Assembly (NCBI RefSeq): GCF_000154225.1
Contig: NZ_DS264586.1
Location: 2,076,527-2,140,526, forward strand
Source of the DNA: Schaalia dentiphila ATCC 17982
GTDB lineage: Bacteria > Actinomycetota > Actinomycetes > Actinomycetales > Actinomycetaceae
DNA length: 64,000 bases
Direction of reading: 5' to 3'
The translations under genes were made by a program, and so were the position numbers. This document shows positions 1 through 9,302 of the stretch, piece after piece. Position 1 is the first letter of the stretch, and each line of letters begins with the position of its first letter. Below the pieces are notes generated by a model that ran no database searches, was not told the origin of the DNA, and worked only from the letters and a program-made list of their open reading frames with translations.

Positions 1-493
1 GGGCCGCGTTGCTGGACGGACCCGCGATCGGTACGACGATGAGCCGGTAGGTCGTCGTCGTGGTCGTGTGCGTGGTGATGATGGTGTCCGTGCCCGTCGT
101 CAGGGGCGCAACGTAGGCCACCAGCTCCGCGTCGTCCTCGATGTGTAGACGCGGCTCTTGGGAGGGCAGCCAGTACAGGGTCCCGTCGACGAAGCCGACC
201 TCACCGGTGTACGTGCCCGCGTAGGTTCGCGCCAGGTGCAGTCGCACGATCTCCGAGGGGTCGGTGAGAGCCACGCCCGTCTCGGGGTTGGTCCCGCCTT
301 CGACGAGGTCTTGGAGTGCGATCTTGGATTGATGCAGCCGATCCACGGCGCGGGCGTCGAGGGCACGCTGCTGGAGGATGAAGACAAGCACACCGGAGAC
401 GGTGAGCGCAGCACCCGCCACCAGGATCACCGCGGCGATGATCCTGGTGCGGATGCTAACGGACACACCCGCGCGCGTGTTCTGCTTGCTCAT
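1..493 (-). CDS. sensor-kinase-like membrane protein, N-terminal part (cut by window edge)
   Basis: The reading frame starts at ATG 493 and runs off the left edge, giving about 164 residues. After a short basic N-terminus (SKQNTRAGVSVSIRTR) there is one hydrophobic segment at about residues 15-42. An extracytoplasmic stretch follows with no catalytic motif, ending in a run of Thr residues. The order 'basic tail, membrane helix, external domain' resembles the input half of actinobacterial sensor histidine kinases. The HAMP and kinase domains would lie outside the window, so this is an inference from topology. It lies 53 bp downstream of the UDP-glucose dehydrogenase on the same strand and may be the last member of that operon. 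Another single-pass membrane protein is possible. Confidence 0.5.
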   Translation of the reverse strand, partial: MSKQNTRAGVSVSIRTRIIAAVILVAGAALTVSGVLVFILQQRALDARAVDRLHQSKIALQDLVEGGTNPETGVALTDPSEIVRLHLARTYAGTYTGEVGFVDGTLYWLPSQEPRLHIEDDAELVAYVAPLTTGTDTIITTHTTTTTTYRLIVVPIAGPSSNAA

Positions 494-546
494 GACCTCA
501 TTGTCCGGGTTATCTCCCAGGTCTGCACCCGGGCGCGACCCGCGTA

Positions 547-1866
547 TCACCGTCCAATTCCCACGTGGGTCCAACCGGCGGCGTTCCACGCCTCGCGGTC
601 CAGCGCGTTGCGCCCGTCCACGATGGTGCGCGAGCGCACGAGCGGGCCGATGGCGGCCGGATCCATGTTGACGAACTGGCTCCATTCAGTGGCCAGGACG
701 ACCAGGTCCGCGTCGGTCAGCGCCGCGTGCATGTCCTCCACCATCGTCAGGTGGGGCTTATGGGCGGCCGCGTTGGTCAGGGCGATCGGGTCGGTGACGC
801 GCACGTTGGCGCCGCGCTCGTGCAGGCGCGAGGCGACGTCCAGGGCGGGCGAGTCGCGCACATCGTCCGTGTCGGGCTTGAAGGAAGCACCGAGGACGGT
901 GATGTTCTTGCCCGTCACAGACCCACCCAGCGCGGCCTCGGCGGCGGCGACCGCACGGGTGCGACCACGGGTGTTGATCGCGTCGACTTCCTTCAGGAAG
1001 GCCACCGATTCACCCTTGTTGAGTTCCTCGGCGCGCGCCACGAAGGCACGGATGTCCTTGGGAAGGCAGCCGCCGCCAAAGCCGATGCCGGCGCCGAGGG
1101 CGCGACGTCCGATGCGCTCGTCGTGCCCGAGGGCCTGGGCGAGCATCGTAACGTCGGCGCCGGTGACGTCGCAGATCTCGGCCATCGCGTTGATGAAGCT
1201 GATCTTGGTGGCCAGGAAGGAGTTCGCGGCGACCTTCACCAGCTCGGCCGTGGAGAAGCTGTCGACGATGACGGGGCAGCCCGCCTCGATGATGGGTCGG
1301 TAGGCCTCGTCGAGGGCGTTGCGTCCACGGAATGCACTGTCAGCATTAGCGGACAGGCCGTAGACGAGGCGCGTGGGGCGCAGCGTGTCCTCGACCGCGT
1401 AGCCTTCGCGCAGGAACTCGGGATTCCAGGCCAGGGCGGCAGCCGTGCCCGCGAGCTTCTCTTCGACGATGTGCGCGGTGCCCACGGGGACTGTGGACTT
1501 TCCGACGACGACGGTGCGCTCGGCGGGGTCGAGCAGCTCGGTGAGCATGGAGACTGCTCCCATCAGGTGGCTGAGGTCGGCGGATCCGCCCTCGTCAGAC
1601 TGCGGGGTTCCCACGGTGATGAAGTGGATGCCGGCGCCGGACAAGTCTTGCGCCGTGGGCTCGGCGGTGAAGCGCAGGTGACCCGAGGCGGTTTCGGCGG
1701 CGATCATCTCTTCGAGGCCGGGCTCGTGGAAGGGCGCCTTGCCGGCTGACAGAGCCCGCACCTTCGCCTGATCGACGTCGATGCCGACGACCTCGTGGCC
1801 GAGGGAGGCCATGCACACTGCGTGGACGGCACCGAGGTAACCGCAACCAATAACTGTCATTTTCAT
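547..1866 (-). CDS. UDP-glucose/GDP-mannose 6-dehydrogenase family protein
   Basis: This 439-residue protein is of normal family length and should oxidise UDP-glucose to UDP-glucuronate with two NAD+. An N-terminal Rossmann motif GCGYLG (residues 7-12) starts the NAD domain. GKSTVPVGT and NPEFLREG are the usual family signatures. The catalytic cysteine lies in FGGGCLPKD at about residue 268. The C-terminal UDP-binding domain has GASFKPDTDDVRDSPA. I chose ATG 1866, which has AAGAG upstream; the frame stays open further upstream but without a better signal. The next gene upstream ends at 1899, leaving a 32-bp gap. As the last gene of the glycan cluster, it probably supplies an acidic sugar donor to the three glycosyltransferases. 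GDP-mannose dehydrogenase is the less likely alternative. Confidence 0.9.
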   Translation of the reverse strand: MKMTVIGCGYLGAVHAVCMASLGHEVVGIDVDQAKVRALSAGKAPFHEPGLEEMIAAETASGHLRFTAEPTAQDLSGAGIHFITVGTPQSDEGGSADLSHLMGAVSMLTELLDPAERTVVVGKSTVPVGTAHIVEEKLAGTAAALAWNPEFLREGYAVEDTLRPTRLVYGLSANADSAFRGRNALDEAYRPIIEAGCPVIVDSFSTAELVKVAANSFLATKISFINAMAEICDVTGADVTMLAQALGHDERIGRRALGAGIGFGGGCLPKDIRAFVARAEELNKGESVAFLKEVDAINTRGRTRAVAAAEAALGGSVTGKNITVLGASFKPDTDDVRDSPALDVASRLHERGANVRVTDPIALTNAAAHKPHLTMVEDMHAALTDADLVVLATEWSQFVNMDPAAIGPLVRSRTIVDGRNALDREAWNAAGWTHVGIGR

Positions 1867-1898
1867 GGAAGTGCTCTTTTCTGTGTCGGTGTCTGTGG

Positions 1899-2879
1899 TC
1901 AGTGAGTGCTCGAGTGAGCGGAGAGTGCGTGGTCCATCCATTCCCCCAGCCAGGAGCTCGCCCCGGGGCGGAAGGAATGGACGAAGATGAGGCGCAGTCG
2001 GGAGGCCTGCAGGTAGGCCTCCAGGCGCGCCCGCGTGGTGGGCATGCGGGACGCGACGTCATCGATGTGCCCGATGACGACGTCAAGGCTGTGGGCGCTG
2101 AGGGGCCCGCGCAGGTGGTGCAGTTCCGCGTGGGCGCGCAGGTTCATGAGGTCGAGGGCGGGCTCGGCCATGCGGGCGCCGTCCAGGTCGATGACGCCAA
2201 GGCTGGTGCCGTCCCACAGGAGCTGTCCGTCGTGCAGGTCGGCATGGGAGACGACGTGGGTGGTGTCGATGTCCTCAATGAGGCGGGCGGACACGTCCAG
2301 GACCGCCTCGGTGATACGTGGGTCTTCGCCGATGGTGTCGGAGATGCGCGCCTGCTCGGCCCATCGGGCGAGGATGCGCGCCTCGTGGGCGCCGGTGTGG
2401 GGTTCGAGGGCGGCGTCTCGAGTCGGCTGCCAGGCCCGAGCGAGAGCCTTCCACCCGTCCAGCCCCTCGTCCCCGAGGTCACCGAGGGAGCGGCCGGGCA
2501 GACGCGTGTAGGTCAGAGCGGTCGACGACCAATCCGTCACGTCGGCGACGGCCAGTCCCCATGAGCGGTAGATGCGACCGGCGACTGCCGTGTTGCAGGC
2601 GATGCGCTCCCCGCCCTTGCGCACGTGCTTGGTGACGAAGCGATCCGCAACAACGACGGCGCGTCGGGCGTGGCGGTGGACGACGAGCTCCCCTTCCCCC
2701 ACGGGAATGGTCCCGAGGACCGGGTCGCAGGCGTACAGGGACATGGCGACGCCGGCATCGGTGGCGAGTCCCGCGCGCAGGCGTCCGCGTCGGTCGACGA
2801 GCTCGACGGCGATGCCAGCGCGTGCTGGCCACGCACGCTTGATCCCCTCGATCGATCGGACGTCGGTGATTAGAGACAT
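1899..2879 (-). CDS. aminoglycoside-phosphotransferase-fold kinase (second of pair)
   Basis: This 326-residue protein carries the kinase core of the APH/choline kinase superfamily. HADLHDGQLLWDG contains the catalytic loop (Asp with downstream Gln/Asn position), and LGVIDLDGARMAEPALDL contains the metal-binding D in DLD. The N-terminal lobe is less clear. The ATG at 2879 has a strong SD (GAGGAGGA) and overlaps the end of the preceding kinase gene by 10 bp, so the two are translationally coupled. The substrate cannot be read from sequence. In this cluster, phosphorylation of a sugar, lipid-linked glycan or small alcohol is more plausible than antibiotic resistance. Two adjacent divergent copies suggest that they act as partners or on successive substrates. 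Confidence 0.8.
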   Translation of the reverse strand: MSLITDVRSIEGIKRAWPARAGIAVELVDRRGRLRAGLATDAGVAMSLYACDPVLGTIPVGEGELVVHRHARRAVVVADRFVTKHVRKGGERIACNTAVAGRIYRSWGLAVADVTDWSSTALTYTRLPGRSLGDLGDEGLDGWKALARAWQPTRDAALEPHTGAHEARILARWAEQARISDTIGEDPRITEAVLDVSARLIEDIDTTHVVSHADLHDGQLLWDGTSLGVIDLDGARMAEPALDLMNLRAHAELHHLRGPLSAHSLDVVIGHIDDVASRMPTTRARLEAYLQASRLRLIFVHSFRPGASSWLGEWMDHALSAHSSTH

Positions 2880-4000
2880 GCGCTTTCCTCCTCGATGAGC
2901 GTGAGGGTGTGGTCGATGTGCTGAGCCCAGTCGGGGCGGGCCTCGCGCAGGGGGTCGGCGAGTTTGAGAGCGCGGGCGTGGATGCGTGCGGCGCTCAGTT
3001 CGGTGCCCGTGGGCAGGCGTCCTCCCGCCCGCTCGTATCCGCGCGCGAAGGCCTCGGCACACTCGGGATCGGCGCTGACCATGTACGAGGCCACGTCGAG
3101 CGAGGCGGCCCCCATGCGTGCGCGGTCAAAGTCGGTGAGCAGCACGGTCCCATCCGCGGACACGAGCACCTGGTCGGGCGTGGCGTCCGCGTGGATGGGC
3201 ACGAGGGGCGCTTCCTCCGGCTCGGGGGCCGTGTCCGCGAGCGCCTCAATCCGAGCTCCGAGGACGGCGTTGAGCTCGGAGATGATGCGGGCGTGCACAG
3301 CGAGGGTGTGACGGGTCGAGGACGTGGGAGCTCCCATGCTCTGGGCGAGGTGCGCGGAGGGAACGGCGGCGTGGAGACGGGCGAAGAGCTCTCCCGCTTC
3401 CTCGTGCCAGGCGTGTACCTGCCCGGCTGTGCCGGCGCTCTGGGACAGGTCGAATCCCCCGGCGTCGGCCAAGACACTCACGTTCGGATCGCTGCCCTCA
3501 TCCAGGCGCTCGGGCACGGGAACGACCGCGCTCAGAAAGGCGTCAAGGCCGCGCACGTGTGCGTCCTCGGTGGCCTGGATGCGCACGACCATACCGCCAC
3601 TGCGCGCGACAAGGCGGCGCAGGGGGTTGTGGCGTAACACCTGCCACGTGCGTGGTTCGACGATGCCCGAGGCCTGGGCGCGCCCGATGTGGACCATCAG
3701 GTCCGGGTCGGAGACTATGTCGCCCCACTGGAGCCACGGGCCGTCTTCGAGTATGCGCGAGGAGGTGGGTAGGTTTCGGCGCTGGGCCTTGGCGGCGCTC
3801 TTCTCGCCCTTCGCGACCGCATCCGGCCACAGCAGGCGAGCCCAACCAACCGGAAGACCGTCAGCGTCGGCGAGCGAGGCACTGATGGATACCCCGGGCT
3901 TGATGCGCACGCGGGTGGCGACCCGGGAAGCGTCCACGGCCTCGGACAGGCGCAAGGAGTCGAGGAAGAGGGACAGTGCATCCGACAGGTTCGCGCTCAT
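2870..4000 (-). CDS. aminoglycoside-phosphotransferase-fold kinase (first of pair)
   Basis: This is a 376-residue protein with a C-terminal APH-type catalytic region. PIHADATPDQVLV is the Brenner-like catalytic segment and VLLTDFDRARMGAASLD the DFD-type metal motif. The N-terminal 200 residues are an unusual, poorly recognisable lobe. It begins at ATG 4000 with a 4-bp ATGA overlap with the ABC exporter stop and ends by overlapping the next kinase, so it sits inside one polycistronic unit. It shares the kinase-core layout with its neighbour but little obvious identity, so the pair is unlikely to be a recent duplication. Substrate unknown; a role in modifying the exported glycoconjugate is inferred from position only. 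Confidence 0.75.
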   Translation of the reverse strand: MSANLSDALSLFLDSLRLSEAVDASRVATRVRIKPGVSISASLADADGLPVGWARLLWPDAVAKGEKSAAKAQRRNLPTSSRILEDGPWLQWGDIVSDPDLMVHIGRAQASGIVEPRTWQVLRHNPLRRLVARSGGMVVRIQATEDAHVRGLDAFLSAVVPVPERLDEGSDPNVSVLADAGGFDLSQSAGTAGQVHAWHEEAGELFARLHAAVPSAHLAQSMGAPTSSTRHTLAVHARIISELNAVLGARIEALADTAPEPEEAPLVPIHADATPDQVLVSADGTVLLTDFDRARMGAASLDVASYMVSADPECAEAFARGYERAGGRLPTGTELSAARIHARALKLADPLREARPDWAQHIDHTLTLIEEESACL

Positions 4001-5811
4001 CGCACGTCACCCCCTCGGGTGCTCGCGGAGGCGCTCGTCGCACTGGCCGCCCACTCGCGGAAGGCCTCGGACTCCTCGAGGAGCTGGGCGGGCGTACCGT
4101 CCAGGAGGACGCGCCCGTCTTCGATCCACACGACGCGGCTCGAGCGCAGGGCGACGGGCGGGTCGTGGGTGATGGCCAGGGCGGTGCGCCCTGCCACGAG
4201 GCCGTCGATGGCATCCAGGACGAGTCCAGTGGACTCGGGGTCGAGGCCGGTCGTAGCCTCGTCGAGGATGATGATCGGGGTGTCGCGCAGGAGGGCGCGG
4301 GCGATCGCGATGCGCTGGCGCTGGCCTCCCGACAGCGTGCCTCCGCGCTCGCCCACCTCAGCGTCGTATCCGCCGGGCATCTCCATGATGAAGTCGTGGG
4401 CGTTGGCGGCCTTTGCGGCGGCGACGATCTCCTCGTCGGTGGCGCCCTCGCGGCCCAGGCGGATGTTCTCGCGGATGGTCGTCGCGAAGAGCACGGCGTC
4501 CTGGTGGAGCAGGGTGACGTTCGAGCGCACGGCCGCCAGGGTGAGGTCGGTCAGCGGGTATCCGCCCATGAGGACGCGACCGCTCACGGGGTCTTGGGCG
4601 CGCACCGCGAGCGACACGAGCGTGGACTTTCCGGATCCGGAGGGGCCGATGATCGCGACCCGCTCGCCCTCGCGCACCGACAGGGACAGGGAGTGCAGGA
4701 TCTCGACGCCGTCGTATTCGGTGACGACGCGGTCGAACTCGAGGTTGCCGCCGATGACTGCGGGGTGCAGGGCGCCGGGCGCGCTCACGATGTCCTGGCG
4801 GACCTCCATGAGGTCGGCGACGCGCTCGCCCGAGGCGCCGGCGCGCGAGATTCGGCCCGTGTACTTGGCCATGTCGCGCAGAGGCTTCATGGCGGTGCGC
4901 AGGTAGGAGGTGAACAGGACGAGGTCGCCCACGCTCATCGCGCCGCTGAGCACGCGCAGGCCGCCGCCCACGAGCACGATCGCGGTGGCGATGCCGACGA
5001 GCAGGTCCGTGGAGCGCTCCAGGCGGGCGGCCAGGCGCAGGGACTTCACGCCCTGACGGACGGCCTTGCCGTTTGCCCCGCCGAAGCGCCCGGCTATGTA
5101 GTCCTCCAATCCGTAGGCCTGGACGACGGGGATCGAGGCCAGGGACTCCTGGGCGGTGTTCGCCAGCTGGCCCTCCCCCTTGCGGGTGCGCCGCGCGGCG
5201 GCGGTGATGCGCTGGGAGGAGCCTCGCGACACGAACAGGAAGAGCGCGACGGCCACAACGACCACGACCGCGAGCAGCGGGTCGAGGACCACCATGACGA
5301 TGACCATGACGAGCAGCGTCGCGGTATTGGCCAGGAGCGGCAGTCCGGCCGTGATGGCCACTTCCTGCAACCGGTTCACGTCACCGACGATGCGCTGGAC
5401 CGTGTCGGCGCTGCGGTTGCGCGCGTGAAACTGCTGGGACAGGCCCTGCACGTGGCGGAACACGCGGGCTCGCAACGACTGGGCGACACGCGAGCCCACC
5501 AGCGCGAAGCACACCGTGGCCATGTAGTTCGAGGCCGCACGCAGGCCGACGATAACGACCAGCAGCCCGGCGCAGGCGACGATCATGGGGGCCGCAGACC
5601 ACGGGCCTTCTCCGCGGTGCAGCGCCACCTCAACGACCGAGTCGATGACGATCTTCATCGGCCAGGGCTCCATGACGCGGAACACGACATCCAGGAGCAG
5701 AGCCACAATGCCCCCGGCGATCAGTCCGCGATGGGGACGCACGTCGGGACCCACGAGGCGCAGGGTCCGCGACAGCGCCCCCAGGTTGTATTTCTTGCTG
5801 ATCGGCGCCAT
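3997..5811 (-). CDS. ABC exporter, fused transmembrane and ATPase domains
   Basis: This 604-residue half-transporter is of the ABCB/MsbA type. About six membrane helices occupy residues 1-330. The nucleotide-binding domain follows, with Walker A GPSGSGKST, the Q-loop in TLLHQDAVLF, signature LSGGQRQRIAIARALL, Walker B PIIILDEATTGLD and the switch His in AITHDP. It should work as a homodimer that flips a lipid-linked or hydrophobic substrate out of the cytoplasm. The start at ATG 5811 is one base after the stop of the upstream glycosyltransferase (frame TGAGATG). The stop overlaps the next kinase gene by 4 bp. Embedded between glycosyltransferases and sugar-nucleotide/kinase genes, it is the best candidate to export the product of this cluster. 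Confidence 0.92.
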   Translation of the reverse strand: MAPISKKYNLGALSRTLRLVGPDVRPHRGLIAGGIVALLLDVVFRVMEPWPMKIVIDSVVEVALHRGEGPWSAAPMIVACAGLLVVIVGLRAASNYMATVCFALVGSRVAQSLRARVFRHVQGLSQQFHARNRSADTVQRIVGDVNRLQEVAITAGLPLLANTATLLVMVIVMVVLDPLLAVVVVVAVALFLFVSRGSSQRITAAARRTRKGEGQLANTAQESLASIPVVQAYGLEDYIAGRFGGANGKAVRQGVKSLRLAARLERSTDLLVGIATAIVLVGGGLRVLSGAMSVGDLVLFTSYLRTAMKPLRDMAKYTGRISRAGASGERVADLMEVRQDIVSAPGALHPAVIGGNLEFDRVVTEYDGVEILHSLSLSVREGERVAIIGPSGSGKSTLVSLAVRAQDPVSGRVLMGGYPLTDLTLAAVRSNVTLLHQDAVLFATTIRENIRLGREGATDEEIVAAAKAANAHDFIMEMPGGYDAEVGERGGTLSGGQRQRIAIARALLRDTPIIILDEATTGLDPESTGLVLDAIDGLVAGRTALAITHDPPVALRSSRVVWIEDGRVLLDGTPAQLLEESEAFREWAASATSASASTRGGDVR

Positions 5812-5812
5812 C

Positions 5813-6928
5813 TCAGGCCTCCACCAGCTCAAGCACGCGCCCCACAACGCCCGCCCACGAGTGGCGTTCCTCGGCGGCGAGACGAGCCTGCGCACCCAGC
5901 TCGGTGCGACGTTCCGGGTCCTGAGCGAGGGCGTCAATCGCACGAGCGAGCGCAGCCGTATCGGACGGCGGCACGAGGACGCCGCAGCCCAGTAGGGCCA
6001 CGGGGATCTGTCCGAGCGCGCTGGCGACGACGGGCAGGCCGGCCGCCATGTACTCATAAACCTTCAGGGGCGAGAAATAGTGGTCGGCCTCGTCTGCGGG
6101 CGCCGGGTAGGGTGCGACCGCGATGGCGGAACCCTCCAGGTGGGAGGGAACCTCGTGCGGAGCGACGGTACCGCGGAAATCCACGTCCACGCCGGCTGCG
6201 CGCGCCGCCTCCTCGAGAGCCTCGCGCTGGGGACCGTCACCAATGATGCGCAGGTCCCACGGGGACGAGGCCAGGGCGCGCGCCCCGATGAGGTGCTCCA
6301 CCCCGTGCCAGGGCTTGAGCGTGCCCACGAAGGTGACGACCACGCGGCCGGCCTCCTCCGTCACGGGAGTGATCCGTTTCGTGTCGACGCCGTTGGGGAC
6401 GGTGTGGGCACGCTCCGTGCCCGTCATCTCCTCCACCCAGGCGCGCACCGGGTCCGACACGCAGATGATCGCACGCGCCGCACCCGCCTGCTCCACGAGC
6501 GCGGAGCGCGCTCCGGCCTCGTCATCCAGGCGACGATGACGACGCTGCTCCTCGATGAGGGGCGCGTTCACCTCGAGGATCCCGCGCACACCACTGCCCT
6601 TCGCGAGGGACGCGAGCGCCGTGGAGAACAGCGAGTAGCGCTCCCACACGAGGTCCGGGGCGCTCTTCGCAACGCGCTGTGCGATCGCGCGCGAGGCCTG
6701 GGCCTGGGCGCGCTCGCGGTCGCCCGCGCCGTCCGCATCGAGCGGGTACTCGACGGTAGGCACGTCGGCCAGGTCGGCGGGGACACGGTCCCCCATGCGC
6801 ACAGCGTGGATCTCGACGTCGTGGCCGCGGCGCACGAGCTCGCGCACGACGTCCTGGATGTGGACGGAGGCTCCCTTGGTTCCGAAAACCGGGATGCCGG
6901 GGTCCGCGCAGATGTAGGCGATACGCAT
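5813..6928 (-). CDS. GT4-family glycosyltransferase (third in cluster)
   Basis: This 371-residue GT-B fold glycosyltransferase starts MRIAYICADPGIPVFGTKG, which has the glycine-rich acceptor loop of the family. The C-terminal half has VVTFVGTLKPWHGVEHL and the donor-binding segment SPLKVYEYMAAGLPVVAS, which contains the conserved EX7E-type glutamates region. It is a cytosolic or membrane-associated retaining enzyme; donor and acceptor are unknown. Its ATG (6928) shares one base with the TGA of the upstream glycosyltransferase (TGATG), so translation is coupled. UDP-glucuronate from the downstream dehydrogenase is a plausible donor for one enzyme of this set. Confidence 0.88.
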   Translation of the reverse strand: MRIAYICADPGIPVFGTKGASVHIQDVVRELVRRGHDVEIHAVRMGDRVPADLADVPTVEYPLDADGAGDRERAQAQASRAIAQRVAKSAPDLVWERYSLFSTALASLAKGSGVRGILEVNAPLIEEQRRHRRLDDEAGARSALVEQAGAARAIICVSDPVRAWVEEMTGTERAHTVPNGVDTKRITPVTEEAGRVVVTFVGTLKPWHGVEHLIGARALASSPWDLRIIGDGPQREALEEAARAAGVDVDFRGTVAPHEVPSHLEGSAIAVAPYPAPADEADHYFSPLKVYEYMAAGLPVVASALGQIPVALLGCGVLVPPSDTAALARAIDALAQDPERRTELGAQARLAAEERHSWAGVVGRVLELVEA

Positions 6929-8136
6929 CAGAGGGTCTCCTCATCACTTTCAAGGCGGGCAAGGGCAGATGCCTGGCGGCGCGAGTCGTAGTGCTCCTCG
7001 ATGAGCGCGCGCGCCCCACGCGCCAGCTCCACGACGGGGGTGGCACCGGAGGCGATGTCCGCGAGCGCCTGCGCGATCGATTCCGGGGAGCCCGGGGGAA
7101 CGAGGACACCCGAGCGGCCGTTGATGATGACCTCGGGAATCGCGGTGACGACGGTGGCCACGACGGGTGTGCCCACGGCCATGGATTCGAGGATGACGGT
7201 GGGCAGGCCGTCGATGTTGCCGTCCGAGCCGGGGATGCAGGGGGCGACGAACACGTCGGCACCCTCAAGAGCTTCACGCACCTCGCTTTGGGTGCGCGCC
7301 CCGCACAGGCGGCACGAGGCGGTGAGGCCTCGCTCCTCGATGCGCCTGGCGAGGTCGTCCTTGAGGTCTCCCTCGCCGATGATCGAGGCATCGACCGCCA
7401 CGCCTTGATCTCGCAGGATCGCGAGCGCGTCGATGAGGTCCGCGAAGCCCTTCTTTTCGACGAGGCGCCCCACCGCGACGACGCGCAGCGTGCCCGTGGC
7501 GGGCTCGGGGTCGCGGTAGGAAAAGCGGGCCAGTTCGAGGGCGTTGCGCTGCAGGACGAGGCGCGCGCCCGTGCCCTCTAGCAAGCGCTCGAGGTAGTCC
7601 ATGTTGTACTGCGAGATCGCAATGACCTGGGCGGCGTCCGCGCAGATGCGGCGCAGCAGGTCAACGTCGACGGACTCGTGGTAGATGTCCTTGGCGTGTG
7701 TGGTGACCGTGAAGGGGATGCCGCTCAGGGACGAGGCGATCCAGGCGGTCCGCCCGGCCAGGGAAGCGAAGTGGGCGTGCAGGTGGGTGATGCCGTCCTC
7801 GCGTGCAGCGAGGGCGAGCGCGATGCCCTGGGCGACGACGTCGGCAGGCAACGAAGCGATGGCCGGCATGAGAGCGGCGAAGCGGGTGCGCATCTCCTCG
7901 TCGGCGAGGCCGGAGGTGAGGATGTTCCACATCTCGGAGGCCTTGCGGGGGCGCGGCACCCAGCTTACGGGTGCCTCGACGTACGCAATCTCGGGGTGGA
8001 AGCGTGTGTCGGTGGTCGGACGCAGCGCGTAGATACGCTGGTCCTGGCCCATGTCTTGGCGGGCGAGCATCTCGGTGACCACGAAGGTCTCGGAGAAGCG
8101 GGGGTACACCTTGAGGACGTAGCCGATGCGGGTCAT
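6928..8136 (-). CDS. GT4-family glycosyltransferase (second in cluster)
   Basis: This 402-residue GT-B glycosyltransferase begins MTRIGYVLKVYPRFSETFVV, a segment typical of colanic-acid/exopolysaccharide-type enzymes. ITHLHAHFAS (His-rich acceptor region), LRVVAVGRLVEKKGFADLI and the donor-site segment LPTVILESMAVGTPVVAT follow in order. Length and motif order match complete family members. The ATG at 8136 overlaps the upstream stop by 4 bp (ATGA). The similarity to exopolysaccharide and glycolipid enzymes points to a surface glycan, but linkage and substrate cannot be assigned. Confidence 0.9.
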   Translation of the reverse strand: MTRIGYVLKVYPRFSETFVVTEMLARQDMGQDQRIYALRPTTDTRFHPEIAYVEAPVSWVPRPRKASEMWNILTSGLADEEMRTRFAALMPAIASLPADVVAQGIALALAAREDGITHLHAHFASLAGRTAWIASSLSGIPFTVTTHAKDIYHESVDVDLLRRICADAAQVIAISQYNMDYLERLLEGTGARLVLQRNALELARFSYRDPEPATGTLRVVAVGRLVEKKGFADLIDALAILRDQGVAVDASIIGEGDLKDDLARRIEERGLTASCRLCGARTQSEVREALEGADVFVAPCIPGSDGNIDGLPTVILESMAVGTPVVATVVTAIPEVIINGRSGVLVPPGSPESIAQALADIASGATPVVELARGARALIEEHYDSRRQASALARLESDEETL

Positions 8137-9302
8137 TGGAGGTCTCCATCGTTGGCGGGGGCGATCAGAGTCATAGCGGCGTGCGCGGCGGCGGCGAGGC
8201 CCCCGCGGGCGATGCGGGACCGGTCGGTCCGCGTGGTGACGGCACCGTTCAGCCAGCGGGACAACGCCTCGGGCGTGGCGTCGGCCTGGCTGAGGGTGTC
8301 GATGAGGTGGGCGCCCGCGAGCGCCCGGGCGCGGATGGTCTGTTCGAGGCGCGGAACCTCACGCGGGACGATGAGGGCGGGGGTGTCGGCGGCGAGGATT
8401 TCGCAGACCGTGTTGTATCCCCCCATGGAGATGACGGCGGCGGCCTCGCGGATGCGGTGGGCCAGGCCCGGGCATGTGCGCACGACGGTGGTCGTGGGGC
8501 CGGCCAGGGAGCGGGCGCGTTCCATGCTCGCGTCGTCGAGCTGGGGTCCGGCGACGACGAGGTGGTCGTGTCCCTCGGGCATGCGGGCGCCAGCCGCGGC
8601 CTCGACGATGCGCCCGCCATCGGAGCCTCCTCCGACCGTCGTCAGCACGAAGGGGCGCTTGATCGGGCCGGGGTGGGGATCCACGTCGGTGCGGCCGTCG
8701 GCCAGATAGCCGGTGAAGATCGCACGGGACGCGAGGGCGGCGGGTACCTCCCCCGTCGAGGTCGCGTCGTGGATGGAGGGATCGCCGAAGATCCACACCT
8801 GGTCGATCAGGCCGTCCAGGATCGAGGCACCTCCCAGGTCGGCCCATTCCCGCGCGGCCACGGTGGGTTCGTCGAGGATGTCACGCAGCCCCAGGACGAC
8901 GCGTGCCTGGGGGCGGGAGCGCTTGAGGGCGCGCAGCGGGGCCTCAAGTTCGCGGCCCACGCCCAGCGGGTGGCGGTCAACGACGACGAGGTCGGGGGAA
9001 AAGGCCACGAGAGCGGACTCGAGGAGGGCCGAGCGCAGAGCGAGGGTATCGGAGAGCGAACCGGACAGGCGGCGGGGAACGTACGCACCATTCTTTTTCG
9101 CGATGCCGGGCAGGGCCAGCCAGTCGAAGCCCTCGGGCAGGGTGAACAGCGGGTTGTGGGCCAGGCCGGAGACGATGAGTCCGCGCACCGCTTCCCCGGC
9201 GATGCGCGCGGCAATGTGATGCGCGAGAGCAAGGTTGCGCTTCACGTGCCCCAAGCCCTGGGAATCGTGGCTGTAGAGGAGCACTGACAGTGGCGGTGTC
9301 AA
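8133..9302 (-). CDS. MurG-like glycosyltransferase (first gene of glycan cluster)
   Basis: This is a 389-residue protein with a GT28/MurG-like layout: SHDSQGLGHVKRN near the N-terminus and a C-terminal donor domain with VLTTVGGGSDGG and SMGGYNTVCEILAADTPALIVPR. I chose the TTG start at 9302 because GGAAAGGA lies a good distance upstream. The frame extends to another TTG at 9350, but that one has no ribosome-binding site. It is the promoter-proximal gene of the seven-gene minus-strand cluster ending near 547. The product probably transfers a sugar to a lipid or other carrier in the cytoplasm before export by the ABC transporter. The exact reaction is unknown. Confidence 0.82.
   Translation of the reverse strand: MTPPLSVLLYSHDSQGLGHVKRNLALAHHIAARIAGEAVRGLIVSGLAHNPLFTLPEGFDWLALPGIAKKNGAYVPRRLSGSLSDTLALRSALLESALVAFSPDLVVVDRHPLGVGRELEAPLRALKRSRPQARVVLGLRDILDEPTVAAREWADLGGASILDGLIDQVWIFGDPSIHDATSTGEVPAALASRAIFTGYLADGRTDVDPHPGPIKRPFVLTTVGGGSDGGRIVEAAAGARMPEGHDHLVVAGPQLDDASMERARSLAGPTTTVVRTCPGLAHRIREAAAVISMGGYNTVCEILAADTPALIVPREVPRLEQTIRARALAGAHLIDTLSQADATPEALSRWLNGAVTTRTDRSRIARGGLAAAAHAAMTLIAPANDGDLQ

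Noticed and set aside
3976..6246. Very long plus-strand open frame (756 codons) over the ABC exporter
   Set aside because: It is antisense to a complete ABC transporter and glycosyltransferase and shows no domain. Long antisense frames are expected at this GC content. The same holds for 19215-21005, 26788-28215, 36634-38247 and 55705-58098.
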